From the NCBI GenBank assembly GCA_035935235.1, contig DASYXG010000279.1:1-15631 (forward strand): a stretch of DNA of 15,631 bases, given 5' to 3'. The position numbers were made by a program, and so were the translations under genes. Below the pieces are notes generated by a model. The model was not told where the DNA came from. It worked only from the letters and a program-made list of their open reading frames with translations, and did no database searches. The DNA comes from DATARH01 sp035935235 (lineage in GTDB: Bacteria > Pseudomonadota > Alphaproteobacteria > ATCC43930 > CGMCC-115725). Shown piece after piece: positions 6,612 through 14,135 of this stretch (position 1 is its first letter; every line of letters starts with the position of its first letter).

Positions 6612-7589
6612 ATGCGGCGGCGGGAGTTTCTGACCTTGGCCAGTGCTGCCGCAACGGTGGCTTGGCGGTCGGGCGCGCGCGCACAAGAGCCCGGCCGCGT
6701 CTATCGCCTCGGAAATCTCTTCTCCGCGCCACGCGAAGCGCCGCATCAAGTGGCGCTTCGCAAACAGCTGTGGCGGGCCAGCTTCATCGAAGGTCAAAAT
6801 CTTTGGATTGACGACGATGGTTACGGGTTAAGCGCCGACGGGTTTAACAGGCACGCCGATGACCTCGTCAAAGCACGGGTTGATGTCATCCTGGCAGGTG
6901 GTGATGCCGCGGTTCGCGCCGCCCAGCGGGCGACTACCGAGATACCAGTCCTCGCTTTGACCGATGATATGGTTGGGCAAGGCTTTGTGCACTCGCTCGC
7001 AAGACCGGATGGAAACATAACGGGCGTCACCATTTTGGCTGCCGAGCTTGATGAGAAACGGCAATCGATCCTCATTGAAGCAGTGCCCAACGCGCGACGG
7101 ATTGCGCTGCTCGCTGATAGCGAGATTAGCAAGCCCGAACACCTGCAGGCGCTCCAGGACGCGGCGCACAACCAAGGGATGGAGGTATCGCTCCATCTCG
7201 TTGCCAGGCCCAATGAGATTGCCCCCGCGATTGATGCGGCGCTGGCGGTCGGCGCCAAGGCATTAAATATCCTGGCGTCGGCGCTATTCTTTAACAACCG
7301 GTCGATCATTTTTGAGCGGGTTGCCGCACAACGCTTACCGGCTATTTACCAGTGGCCCGAAATGGCCGCTCAAGGTGGATTCATGGGCTACGGGCCCAGC
7401 ATCGTCCAACTCTACCGAGACGTCCAAAGCCGTCAGCTCTTGCAGCTGCTGCGCGGCACGAAGCCAGCCGATTTGCCGGTTGAACAACCGACAACGTTCG
7501 AATTGGTAATTAACCTCAAGGCGGCCAAAGCGCTTGGCCTTAACGTGCCATCCGTCTTGCTAGCGCAAGCGGACGGGGTGATCGAATGA
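6612..7589 (+). CDS. ABC transporter substrate-binding protein, PF04392-type (copy 3, divergent)
   Basis: This 325-residue periplasmic binding protein starts at the ATG at 6612, with GGAG seven bases upstream. The frame is open further 5' but that part is not signal-like. The signal MRRREFLTLASAAATVAW carries the RRxFL Tat motif and ends GARAQ, with likely cleavage after A24. It shares the family SLARPDGNITGVT block, a DVILAGGDAAVRAAQRA segment, and the C-terminal KPADLPVEQPTTFELVINLK. It lacks the usual DPV triplet after the TIP(I/V) strand, having TDDMVGQGFV instead, so it belongs to a different branch from copies 1 and 2 and may bind a different ligand. It has its own upstream gap containing repeat copy C and may be separately transcribed. 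Confidence 0.87.
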   Translation: MRRREFLTLASAAATVAWRSGARAQEPGRVYRLGNLFSAPREAPHQVALRKQLWRASFIEGQNLWIDDDGYGLSADGFNRHADDLVKARVDVILAGGDAAVRAAQRATTEIPVLALTDDMVGQGFVHSLARPDGNITGVTILAAELDEKRQSILIEAVPNARRIALLADSEISKPEHLQALQDAAHNQGMEVSLHLVARPNEIAPAIDAALAVGAKALNILASALFFNNRSIIFERVAAQRLPAIYQWPEMAAQGGFMGYGPSIVQLYRDVQSRQLLQLLRGTKPADLPVEQPTTFELVINLKAAKALGLNVPSVLLAQADGVIE

Positions 7590-7662
7590 TTGACGACGGC
7601 ACTCTGCCGCCTCCGAGCGCGGTTTACGGCAGCTATCGGCGCTTTTGCGACATCCAAATTAG

Positions 7663-7848
7663 ACATCGCGAGCGACTGCTTCAGGATCCAGAAGCGGCCG
7701 GACCGGAGCATTGCCCTGCTCCACATGGAACGGCCACTCCAAAGATACCGAGGCAGCGGACCTGCGCGATTTCGGTTCCACGACGCTGTTGGAGTTCAGC
7801 ACCATTGACGGATCGAAGGACATGCGTCTGGCGCGCAATCGTTTGTAG
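7663..7848 (+). pseudogene. possible C-terminal gene remnant, unrecognised
   Basis: After an in-frame TAG at 7660, this frame stays open to a TAG at 7846. From about 7717 it reads like a natural protein end: CSTWNGHSKDTEAADLRD, then FGSTTLLEFSTIDGSK, ending MRLARNRL. No ATG or GTG with a ribosome-binding site precedes it, so if it was ever coding it has lost its 5' part. The opposite strand is also open here. I do not recognise the family, and chance remains quite possible. Confidence 0.22.
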
Positions 7849-7862
7849 GGGACATTGATGGA

Positions 7863-7912
7863 CATCTCTAATTTCTGATTAATAACCGACTGAAATTACT
7901 TGTTTAGAGATG
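7863..7912. repeat. imperfect palindrome at the junction
   Basis: CATCTCTAA (7863-7871) is the exact reverse complement of TTAGAGATG (7904-7912). Nested inside, AATTTC (7870-7875) matches GAAATT (7892-7897). The stretch is AT-rich in a GC-rich window and ends one base before the TPP-enzyme remnant. It could be the end of a lost mobile element or a transcription terminator-like structure. Confidence 0.5.
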
Positions 7913-7913
7913 A

Positions 7914-8240
7914 AACAACTATTCCTACGCCTCGATCCGCGGCTTGCAGCGCGGCTACCTGGAGGGTCGCGAGCTGGCGACCGAGTTCCGTCATCCCGAG
8001 ACCGGCGAGCTTTACAACCCCGATTTCGCCGCCTTGGCGCGCTCGTGCGGGGTCGAGGGGGTGCGGATCGATCGCGCCGGCGATCTCGGCGATGCGGTCA
8101 AGGCCGCGATCGCCAGCGGCAAGCCATATCTGATCGACGCCAATATCGGCGCCGATCTCAACCCCGGCGGCGCGGGGGTGTGGGAATTGCCCGGGCTCGG
8201 CGTCAGCCGGCCGCTGATCGGTGGACGATACGAGGCGTAA
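7914..8240 (+). pseudogene. 5'-truncated thiamine pyrophosphate-dependent enzyme (acetolactate synthase-like)
   Basis: Translation in this frame gives NNYSYASIRGLQRGYLEGRE, followed by ELATEFRHPETGELYNPDFA and a long C-terminal stretch ending GGRYEA. This matches the end of the TPP-binding C-domain of the acetolactate synthase/benzoylformate decarboxylase superfamily. The leading NN corresponds to the second half of the GDG-x(24-27)-NN cofactor motif. An in-frame TGA sits immediately before it (7911-7913). All upstream parts, roughly 400 or more residues including the GDG, are missing, so the fragment cannot bind cofactor or act as an enzyme. A TTG at 7944 could give a 98-residue peptide, but no ribosome-binding site supports it. 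It is probably a remnant left by insertion or deletion on its left side. The exact superfamily member is not certain. Confidence 0.75.
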
Positions 8241-8242
8241 TT

Positions 8243-8273
8243 TTGACAGCCGCCCCCGGTCGGCCCATATCAT
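8243..8273 (+). promoter_or_regulatory. putative rnpB promoter
   Basis: A perfect TTGACA -35 box (8243-8248) is followed by TATCAT (8268-8273), a five-of-six match to the -10 consensus, or by CATATC with a 17-base spacer. Transcription would start about six bases later, at the 5' strand of the rnpB P1 helix. The 19-base spacer to TATCAT is longer than ideal. Confidence 0.6.
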
Positions 8274-8277
8274 CCCA

Positions 8278-8684
8278 TGCCAGACGGTCGGATGGCCGCT
8301 GTTTGCTGCAATGCAGAGAGAGGAAAGTCCGGGCTCCACGGAGATACGGTGCCGGTTAACGGCCGGCGGGGGCGACCCCAGGGAAAGTGCCACAGAAAAC
8401 ATACCGCCAAGCGCCTCCTCGGAGACGCGGCAAGGGTGAAATGGTGCGGTAAGAGCGCACCGCGCCGCCAGTAATGGCGGTGGCAGGGAAAACCCCACCG
8501 GGAGCAAGACCAAGTAGGAGCGGCAGGCACGGCGTCAAACACCGTGCCGGGCGAGTCTTCGCGCCGCCGCTCGGGTCGGTCGCGCGAGGCGTTCGGCAAC
8601 GAACGTCCCAGATGAATGGCCGTCCCCGTCGCCCAAGGGAACTTGGGCTATGGGACAGAACCCGGCTTACAGACCGTCTGGCGT
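8278..8684 (+). ncRNA. rnpB: RNase P RNA, bacterial type A
   Basis: This is the catalytic RNA of RNase P, which matures tRNA 5' ends with the RnpA protein. The universal 5' core GAGGAAAGTCCGGGC (8320-8334) and 3' core ACAGAACCCGGCTTAC (8655-8670) are both present; they pair to form P4. GCCAGACGGTC (8279-8289) pairs perfectly with GACCGTCTGGC (8672-8682) as helix P1, which sets the ends. The middle CACAGAAAACATACCGCC and the GGTAAGAGCGCACCGC block are also typical. The length of about 405 nt suits alphaproteobacteria. The open frames on both strands here are shadows of the RNA. The ends are accurate to a few bases. Confidence 0.95.
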
Positions 8685-8819
8685 TCAACCTCTGGTGAAC
8701 AAATACAGAACATTGATTTGGCTAGTACTGCCTAAATTGTCTTCTAGACTACATCGTGTGTCTCGGGGGTCGATTCCAATCGAACATTTTGAATCGTACG
8801 GTATTACTGGAATCTGTTA

Positions 8820-8848
8820 TTGACGACCCATCTAATCCCATGCTATCC
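8820..8848 (+). promoter_or_regulatory. putative mraZ (dcw operon) promoter
   Basis: TTGACG (8820-8825) and GCTATCC (8842-8848) resemble the alphaproteobacterial housekeeping promoter described in Caulobacter (TTGACGS, then GCTANAWC). The start site would be near 8855, leaving a leader of about 95 bases. The match of the downstream element is partial. Confidence 0.45.
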
Positions 8849-8860
8849 CATCATAACCCA
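8826..8860 (-). promoter_or_regulatory. MraZ operator: four TGGGN boxes with 5-bp spacers
   Basis: On the plus strand the boxes are ACCCA (8826-8830), TCCCA (8836-8840), TCCCA (8846-8850), and ACCCA (8856-8860), each separated by exactly five bases. On the minus strand they read TGGGN-N5 four times over. This is the binding pattern established for E. coli MraZ. The array lies inside the putative promoter, overlapping the -10 region, which fits autorepression of the operon. Confidence 0.8.
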
Positions 8861-8949
8861 AGGACGTGCGCCGATGTTGGGGGGAACTCATCGGTGCAAC
8901 CGGGCCCGCCCCTTGCCGGGCGTCAGTGGGTGAGCGTTGGGGGAAGTGA

Positions 8950-9405
8950 GTGGAACTGTTTCTGTCCACTTTCGTGAACAGGGTCGACCGCAAGGGACGC
9001 GTTTCTGTGCCGGCGACCTTTCGCTCCACACTAGCCACGCATCGCCATCCCAATCAGGTGGTGCTGATCCCCTCCTTCAAGTATCCGGCAATCGATGGCA
9101 CCGGCAGCGATCATCTCAACGAGATGATGGAGGGGTTGAATACTCTCGATCAATACTCCGATCGCCGCGACGACTTGGCCTTGATGTTCGCCGACTCGAC
9201 CCCGCTGCAGATCGACGGCGAAGGTCGAATCGTCCTGCCCGATGAATTGAAGGACCACGCCCATATCGCCGACGAGGTCGCCTTTGTCGGCCTCGGCACG
9301 ATGTTCCAGATATGGGAACCCGGGCGGTTCAAATCGCACCGGGCCGAGGCGCGCGACCGCTCGCGCCGCGACCGCGCCACCCTCCCGCCCAGCGTTTCCC
9401 GGTAA
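8950..9405 (+). CDS. mraZ: transcriptional regulator MraZ
   Basis: MraZ is the first gene product of the dcw operon, a DNA-binding protein that oligomerises into rings and represses its own operon. The 151-residue product has two SpoVT/AbrB-like half-domains with the family signatures: DRKGRVSVPATFR (13-25) and DGEGRIVLPDELK (89-101). The length is normal for alphaproteobacteria. GTG 8950 is chosen as start because MELFLSTF is the expected N-terminus and GGGGGAAG lies just upstream. It is preceded by rnpB and a four-box MraZ operator, and followed by rsmH after six bases. A basic C-terminal tail (HRAEARDRSRRDRA) extends beyond the second domain. Confidence 0.95.
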   Translation: MELFLSTFVNRVDRKGRVSVPATFRSTLATHRHPNQVVLIPSFKYPAIDGTGSDHLNEMMEGLNTLDQYSDRRDDLALMFADSTPLQIDGEGRIVLPDELKDHAHIADEVAFVGLGTMFQIWEPGRFKSHRAEARDRSRRDRATLPPSVSR

Positions 9406-9411
9406 TCCGCG

Positions 9412-10383
9412 ATGACCGAAACGCCATCGCACATCCCGGTGCTCGTGGAGGCGGTGCTGGCGGCGCTGGCGCCGCGCGACGATGCCGTTTATGTCGACGC
9501 TACCTTTGGCGCCGGGGGTTATAGCGAAGCCCTGCTCGGCGCGGCGCGCTGCCGCGTCTTCGGCATCGACCGCGATCCCGAGGCGGTTGCGCGGGGCGAG
9601 GCGCTCGCCGCCCGGTACGGCGGCAGGCTGACCCTGATCGCCGGTCCGTTCGGTGACATGGAACGGCTGCTCGGGCCGTTCTCGCCCGGGCCGATCGCCG
9701 GCGTTGCCTTTGATCTCGGCGTCTCATCGATGCAATTGGACGAGGCCGAGCGCGGGTTTTCGTTCCGTCGCGACGGGCCGCTCGACATGCGGATGAGCCG
9801 CGCCGGCGAGACCGCGGCCGAGCTGATCGCGCGGCTTGATGAGCGCGAATTGGCCGGCCTGATCCGCGCGCTCGGCGAGGAACGGTTCGCCGGCCGCATC
9901 GCCCGGGCGATCGCCACGGCGCAGCGCCGGCAGCCTCTCGCCACCACCGCTGCGTTGGCCGAGATTGTCCGCGCCGCCATCCCGAAGCGCGAACCGGGGC
10001 TCGATCCGGCGACGCGCACCTTTCAGGCGCTGCGCATCGCGGTCAATGACGAACTCGGCGAGTTGGACCGCGGCCTCGCCGCGGCCGAGCGGCTGCTGAT
10101 GCCAGGCGGGCGGCTTGCCGTCGTGTCGTTTCATTCGCTGGAGGATTCCGGGGTCAAAACATTCCTGCGGCGGCGGAGCGAGACCGCGCACGGCTCGCGG
10201 CATCTCCCGCCCCGCCCCGGCGGACCGGCGCCGAGTTTTACGCTGCTATCGCGGCGGCCGGTGCGGCCGAGCGCCGCCGAGATCGCTCGCAATCCGCGCG
10301 CCCGCTCAGCCCGCCTTCGTGCTGCCGAGCGCACCGACGCGCCACCCTTTGGCGCCCCGGCCTCCACCAGGTCGCCACGATGA
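9412..10383 (+). CDS. rsmH: 16S rRNA (cytosine(1402)-N4)-methyltransferase RsmH
   Basis: RsmH (MraW) transfers a methyl group from S-adenosylmethionine to N4 of C1402 in the ribosomal P site. The 323-residue length is normal. The SAM-binding motif is VYVDATFGAGGYSEALL (27-43). Further hallmarks are AFDLGVSSMQLDEAERGFSF (99-118), DGPLDMRM, the NDELGELDRGL block, SFHSLED, and a C-terminal NPRARSARLRAAER. The residues after SFHSLED read SGVKTF rather than the more usual R(I/V)VK-F, a small deviation. It starts six bases after mraZ and its stop overlaps the ftsL start (ATGA), showing tight operon structure. Confidence 0.96.
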   Translation: MTETPSHIPVLVEAVLAALAPRDDAVYVDATFGAGGYSEALLGAARCRVFGIDRDPEAVARGEALAARYGGRLTLIAGPFGDMERLLGPFSPGPIAGVAFDLGVSSMQLDEAERGFSFRRDGPLDMRMSRAGETAAELIARLDERELAGLIRALGEERFAGRIARAIATAQRRQPLATTAALAEIVRAAIPKREPGLDPATRTFQALRIAVNDELGELDRGLAAAERLLMPGGRLAVVSFHSLEDSGVKTFLRRRSETAHGSRHLPPRPGGPAPSFTLLSRRPVRPSAAEIARNPRARSARLRAAERTDAPPFGAPASTRSPR

Positions 10384-10859
10384 AGTTGCCGGGCGGAGCC
10401 TTCTGGATCGTCATCGCCTTTGCCGCGGGCGTGGGCAACTACGCCGTCAAGCAGGTAGTGCAAGGGCTCGACGACAACCTGACCAATGTGCGCAAGAAGA
10501 TCGTCGCCGAGCAGAAGCAGATTCATGACCTGACCGCCGAGTGGACCTATCTGAACCAGCCGGAACTGCTCGCCGACCTCAACCGGCGCTATCTGGGCCT
10601 GGTGCCAATCGCGCCGAAGCAGGAGCGGGTCGGCATTGACGAGATCGCCCTGCGCCCGGCTCCCGCACCCCTGGTCGCGGTGTCCGAAGTGCAGACGGCA
10701 GCCACGGTGCCAGTGCCGCCGCCGCCGACCAAAATGGCCGCCGCGACCCTGCCGGTGGCGGCTCCTGTGGTGGCTGCGGCCGCGCCGCCACCCACCGCCG
10801 ACAAGGCCAAGCAGGTTTCGCTCGACGCGCTGTTCGAGCAAGTTGCGGGGAACCACTGA
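10380..10859 (+). CDS. ftsL: cell division protein FtsL
   Basis: FtsL is a bitopic inner-membrane divisome protein that pairs with FtsB/FtsQ and helps activate the septal synthase pair FtsW-FtsI. The 159-residue product has a short cytoplasmic start, one membrane segment (about 5-22, GAFWIVIAFAAGVGNYAV), and a periplasmic coiled coil (about 26-58). The family-typical NQPELLADLNRRYLGLVPI follows. The remaining ~80 residues form a proline- and alanine-rich tail that is variable in alphaproteobacteria. It overlaps rsmH by four bases and its stop overlaps the ftsI start by one base. Identification rests on position, topology, and the PELL/LGL motif, as the family is poorly conserved in sequence. 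Confidence 0.9.
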   Translation: MKLPGGAFWIVIAFAAGVGNYAVKQVVQGLDDNLTNVRKKIVAEQKQIHDLTAEWTYLNQPELLADLNRRYLGLVPIAPKQERVGIDEIALRPAPAPLVAVSEVQTAATVPVPPPPTKMAAATLPVAAPVVAAAAPPPTADKAKQVSLDALFEQVAGNH

Positions 10860-12646
10860 TGCTGTCGGCGCAGCGCCTCGACGACAATCCGTGCCGCCCG
10901 CGGCACTTCAAACCGCCGCCCTGCGCTCCGGTCATTGCCGATGGCGCCGCCGCTGAATTTCTCGACACGACGCGGACCCGCTTGCTGCTGGCCGCGGCGT
11001 TGTTCGCGCTGATCTTTATCGTCGTCGCCGGAAGGTTGGTCGACGTGGTGGCGATGGCCGACGGCGCCAACGACGCGCACGTCGCGCGCAACCATCTCGT
11101 CGTGCCGCCGCCGGTGCGCGCCGATATTGTCGATCGCAACGGGACACTGCTGGCGACCAATCTCGACAGCCCGGCGCTTTACGTCGACTCCAAGATCATG
11201 CTGCAGGCGGGCGAGGATCCGGATGCGGCGGCGCGCGCGATCACCGCGGCCCTGCCGGATCTGTCGCTTGCCGACATCCGCGCCAAGCTCGTTTCGGGCA
11301 AGAGCTTTGCTTATTTGACCCGGTCGCTGACCCCGCGCCAGGAATACGCGATCAACAATCTCGGCATTCCCGGCATCGAATTCGAGCCAGGCGAGAAGCG
11401 GCGCTATCCGCTCGGCGATTTGGTCGCCCACGTGGTCGGGTATTGCAGCGTCGACAATATCGGTCAGGCCGGGCTCGAGCGTGGTCTCAACCCGGCGATC
11501 AAGGGTAGCGGCAAGCCGGTGACGCTTGCCTTGGATGCCCGCGTTCAGTTTGTGCTGAAGGATGAACTGCAGCAGGTCATCACCCAATTCAATGCCAAGG
11601 GCGCCGCCGGGATCATCATGAATGTCCGTACCGGCGAGATCGTCGCGATGGCGTCGCTGCCGGACTTCGATCCCAACCATCCGCCGACCACCGACCCGAA
11701 GCGCGGGACGGCCGACGACAAGGACCGCATTTTCAACAAGATCACCTCGGGAGAATACGAGCTCGGTTCGGTGTTCAAGATCTTCAACACGGCGATGGCG
11801 CTCGACAACAACGTCGCGACGATGACCTCGACCTTCGACGCGCGTAACCCGATCACGATCGGGCGTTTCACGATCGAGGATTATCACGGCAAGCACCGCG
11901 TCTTGAGCGTGCCCGAGATTTTCGCCTATTCGTCGAATATCGGCTCGGCGCGGATGGCGGTCGCGGCCGGCCCCAAGCTGCAGCGTGACTTCTTGGCGAA
12001 ACTTGGGCTGCTCGACCCGGTGCCGATCGAGTTCGACAAGGTCGAGGTCGCCCGGCCGCATTTCCCGGCGCTGTGGCGCGAGGTCAATGTGATGACCATC
12101 GCCTTTGGCCACGGCATCGCGGTGACGCCGCTGCACATGATCACGGCGACCGCGGCGATGATCAACGGCGGCATTCTGCATCCGCCGACCATGCTGAAAG
12201 TGCCCGACGGCGCCAAGGTGGCGGGGGTGCGCGTCATCTCCGCCAGAACCTCGGATCAGATCCGCAAGTTGATGCGGTTGGTCGTTGAATCCGGCACCGC
12301 CAAACAAGCTGAGGCGCCGGGCTACGTCGTCGGCGGCAAGACCGGCACCGCGGAAAAGAACCTTCATGGCCACTATGAGGAGAAAGCGCTGTTATCGTCT
12401 TTTATCGGCGCATTCCCGATGAACGACCCGCAATACGTGATCCTCACCCTCGTCGACGAGCCGCACGGCAACAAGGAAAGCCACGGCTATGCCACCGCCG
12501 GCTGGACCGTCGCCCCGGCGACGAGCCGGATCATCCAGCGCATCGCGCCGCTCTTGGGAGTGGCGCCGGTCGACGAGAAATCGCCCGATATCGTCAGAGC
12601 CCTGCAGATCGAGAGCCTCGCAGGCAAAAAGCTTGAATATAACTGA
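10859..12646 (+). CDS. ftsI: peptidoglycan D,D-transpeptidase FtsI (PBP3)
   Basis: FtsI is the septum-specific class B penicillin-binding protein that cross-links new peptidoglycan with its partner FtsW. The 595-residue product has a cytoplasmic N-terminus, one membrane anchor (about 40-58), a periplasmic dimerisation domain with the RADIVDRNGTLLATN start (87-101), and a transpeptidase domain. All three catalytic motifs are present: S304-V-F-K307 with the nucleophile serine, S358-S-N360, and K494-T-G496. Overall length is normal. The ATG overlaps the ftsL stop (TGATG), and the 3' end overlaps the likely murE TTG start by 14 bases. It is the target of beta-lactams such as cephalexin and aztreonam in relatives. 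Confidence 0.96.
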   Translation: MLSAQRLDDNPCRPRHFKPPPCAPVIADGAAAEFLDTTRTRLLLAAALFALIFIVVAGRLVDVVAMADGANDAHVARNHLVVPPPVRADIVDRNGTLLATNLDSPALYVDSKIMLQAGEDPDAAARAITAALPDLSLADIRAKLVSGKSFAYLTRSLTPRQEYAINNLGIPGIEFEPGEKRRYPLGDLVAHVVGYCSVDNIGQAGLERGLNPAIKGSGKPVTLALDARVQFVLKDELQQVITQFNAKGAAGIIMNVRTGEIVAMASLPDFDPNHPPTTDPKRGTADDKDRIFNKITSGEYELGSVFKIFNTAMALDNNVATMTSTFDARNPITIGRFTIEDYHGKHRVLSVPEIFAYSSNIGSARMAVAAGPKLQRDFLAKLGLLDPVPIEFDKVEVARPHFPALWREVNVMTIAFGHGIAVTPLHMITATAAMINGGILHPPTMLKVPDGAKVAGVRVISARTSDQIRKLMRLVVESGTAKQAEAPGYVVGGKTGTAEKNLHGHYEEKALLSSFIGAFPMNDPQYVILTLVDEPHGNKESHGYATAGWTVAPATSRIIQRIAPLLGVAPVDEKSPDIVRALQIESLAGKKLEYN

Positions 12647-14135
12647 GCTGTTCGGTCCCGACGTCGCCCCGGTTTCGGCATCCCCAATGGCCTCCTCCGG
12701 GGCCGCGCCGCTCAACAATCTGGAGATCACCGGAATTACGGCCGATTCCCGCCAAGTGCGGCCGGGCTTCCTGTTCGCCGCGCTCAAAGGCGTGCAGACC
12801 GATGGCCGCCGCTTCGCCGCCGAGGCGGTGGCGAAAGGCGCGGCGGCGATCCTGACCGACGACCCGGCGGCACTTGACCTCGATGCGACGCAGCGGGCGC
12901 GGCTCGCGGTGGTGGCCGATCCCAACCCGCAGCGTCGTCTGGCCCTCGCCGCGTCGCGCTTTTACCCGGCGCGGCCCGGCACAATCGCCGCGGTCACCGG
13001 GACCAACGGGAAGACCTCGGTGGCGCACTTTGCCCGCGAGATTTGGCAAGCGCTCGGCCATAGATCGGCGAGCCTCGGCACGCTCGGCTGGGTCGTCGGC
13101 GACGAACGGCACGCCGGCGCGCTGACGACGCCGGATCCGGTGGCCCTGCACCGCACGCTGAGCGATCTGGCGGGGTGCGGAGTGGATTGCGCTGTGATCG
13201 AAGCGTCAAGCCACGGCCTCGCCCAGTACCGCCTCGACGGGCTCTCGTTCGCCGCCGCCGCCTTCACCAACCTCACCCGCGATCATCTCGACTACCACGG
13301 CGACATGGAGTCTTACCGCGCCGCCAAGGATCGGCTGTTCACCGCGCTGTTGGCGCCGGGGGGAGCCGCGGTCTTCAACGCCGACAGCCCGGAATACGCG
13401 CGGCTCTCGGCTCTCGCTCGTCGACGGGGTCACAAGGTCATCGCTTATGGGATAAGCGATGCGGCCGACCTGCGGCTTATGTCGCGCATGCCGCGCCGCG
13501 ACGGACAACAGGTCGGCCTCGCCCTCTATGGCGAGGCACACGACACCGAGTTGAAATTGATTGGCGATTTCCAGGTGCTGAACGTGCTCGCCGCGCTCGG
13601 CTTGGCGCTGGCCACCGATTGCGATCCGGCTCGCGCCATCGCCGCGCTCCCGGCGCTGACCACGGTGCCGGGGCGGATGCAGCTCGTTGGCGAGATCGAC
13701 GGCGCTGCCGTATTTGTCGACTATGCGCACACGCCCGACGCACTCGCCACGGTGTTGGGCGCGGCGCGCCCGCATGCCGAGCGCCGGCTCGTCGTCGTGT
13801 TTGGCGCCGGCGGCGACCGCGACACGGGCAAACGGCCGCTGATGGGCCGGGTTGCCAGCGAAAAGGCCGACCTAGTCTATGTCACCGACGACAATCCCCG
13901 CACCGAAAACGCCACCGCGATCCGCCGCGCGATCCTCGCCGCGGCGCCCGGCGTGATCGAGATCGGCGACCGGCGCGAGGCGATCGGAGCCGCCATCGCA
14001 GCCTTGGCGCCGGGCGACGTTCTGGTCGTCGCCGGCAAGGGACATGAGAGCGGCCAGATCGTCGGCCGCGAAACCCTGCCCTTCGACGACGTCGTTGTTG
14101 CACGCGAGGCGATCGCCACGCGGAGCGTTCGATGA
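12633..14135 (+). CDS. murE: UDP-MurNAc-L-Ala-D-Glu:meso-diaminopimelate ligase MurE
   Basis: MurE adds the third stem-peptide residue to the cytoplasmic muropeptide precursor using ATP. The ATP-binding VTGTNGKTS is at residues 121-129. The D420-N-P-R423 motif is the signature of enzymes selective for meso-diaminopimelate rather than lysine. ITADSRQVRPGFLFAALKG (35-53) and the C-terminal GKGHESGQ are also typical. I choose TTG 12633 (500 aa) because it gives the family-like opening NITELFG and has an AGG eight bases upstream. ATG 12687 (482 aa) is the alternative. The frame extends further 5' inside ftsI, but that part is shadow. Its stop overlaps an ATG (ATGA) where murF would normally begin, yet no murF follows. 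Confidence 0.95.
   Translation: MNITELFGPDVAPVSASPMASSGAAPLNNLEITGITADSRQVRPGFLFAALKGVQTDGRRFAAEAVAKGAAAILTDDPAALDLDATQRARLAVVADPNPQRRLALAASRFYPARPGTIAAVTGTNGKTSVAHFAREIWQALGHRSASLGTLGWVVGDERHAGALTTPDPVALHRTLSDLAGCGVDCAVIEASSHGLAQYRLDGLSFAAAAFTNLTRDHLDYHGDMESYRAAKDRLFTALLAPGGAAVFNADSPEYARLSALARRRGHKVIAYGISDAADLRLMSRMPRRDGQQVGLALYGEAHDTELKLIGDFQVLNVLAALGLALATDCDPARAIAALPALTTVPGRMQLVGEIDGAAVFVDYAHTPDALATVLGAARPHAERRLVVVFGAGGDRDTGKRPLMGRVASEKADLVYVTDDNPRTENATAIRRAILAAAPGVIEIGDRREAIGAAIAALAPGDVLVVAGKGHESGQIVGRETLPFDDVVVAREAIATRSVR

Larger units (their letters stand above)
7590..7913. other. intergenic junction region
   Basis: This 324-base stretch between the last binding-protein gene and the truncated TPP-enzyme remnant holds no complete gene. 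It contains one frame with protein-like composition (7663-7848) and an AT-rich imperfect palindrome at its right edge (7863-7912). It marks the change from accessory to core sequence. Confidence 0.55.
8685..8949. other. rnpB-mraZ intergenic region
   Basis: This gap carries the mraZ promoter and operator described separately. Further 5', GATTCCA (8772-8778) and TGGAATC (8808-8814) are exact reverse complements, with CGATTC/GAATCG nested partly inside. A weak GTTCA/TGAAC hairpin (8683-8700) follows rnpB without a T-run, so no clear terminator is seen. No gene is supported here. Confidence 0.55.

Noticed and set aside
7715..7732. parS-like sequence around CTCCACATGGAAC
   Set aside because: It only loosely resembles the ParB box, is not a perfect palindrome, and has no parAB nearby.
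7896..8688. Long open frames on both strands across the rnpB region
   Set aside because: They overlap a well-supported structural RNA and the TPP-enzyme remnant, and have no protein family features.
8926..8950. Second MraZ-like array (GTGGG, GTTGG, GTGAG at 10-base period)
   Set aside because: Only the first element is a true TGGGN box on this strand in phase. The G-rich stretch is better explained as the mraZ ribosome-binding region.
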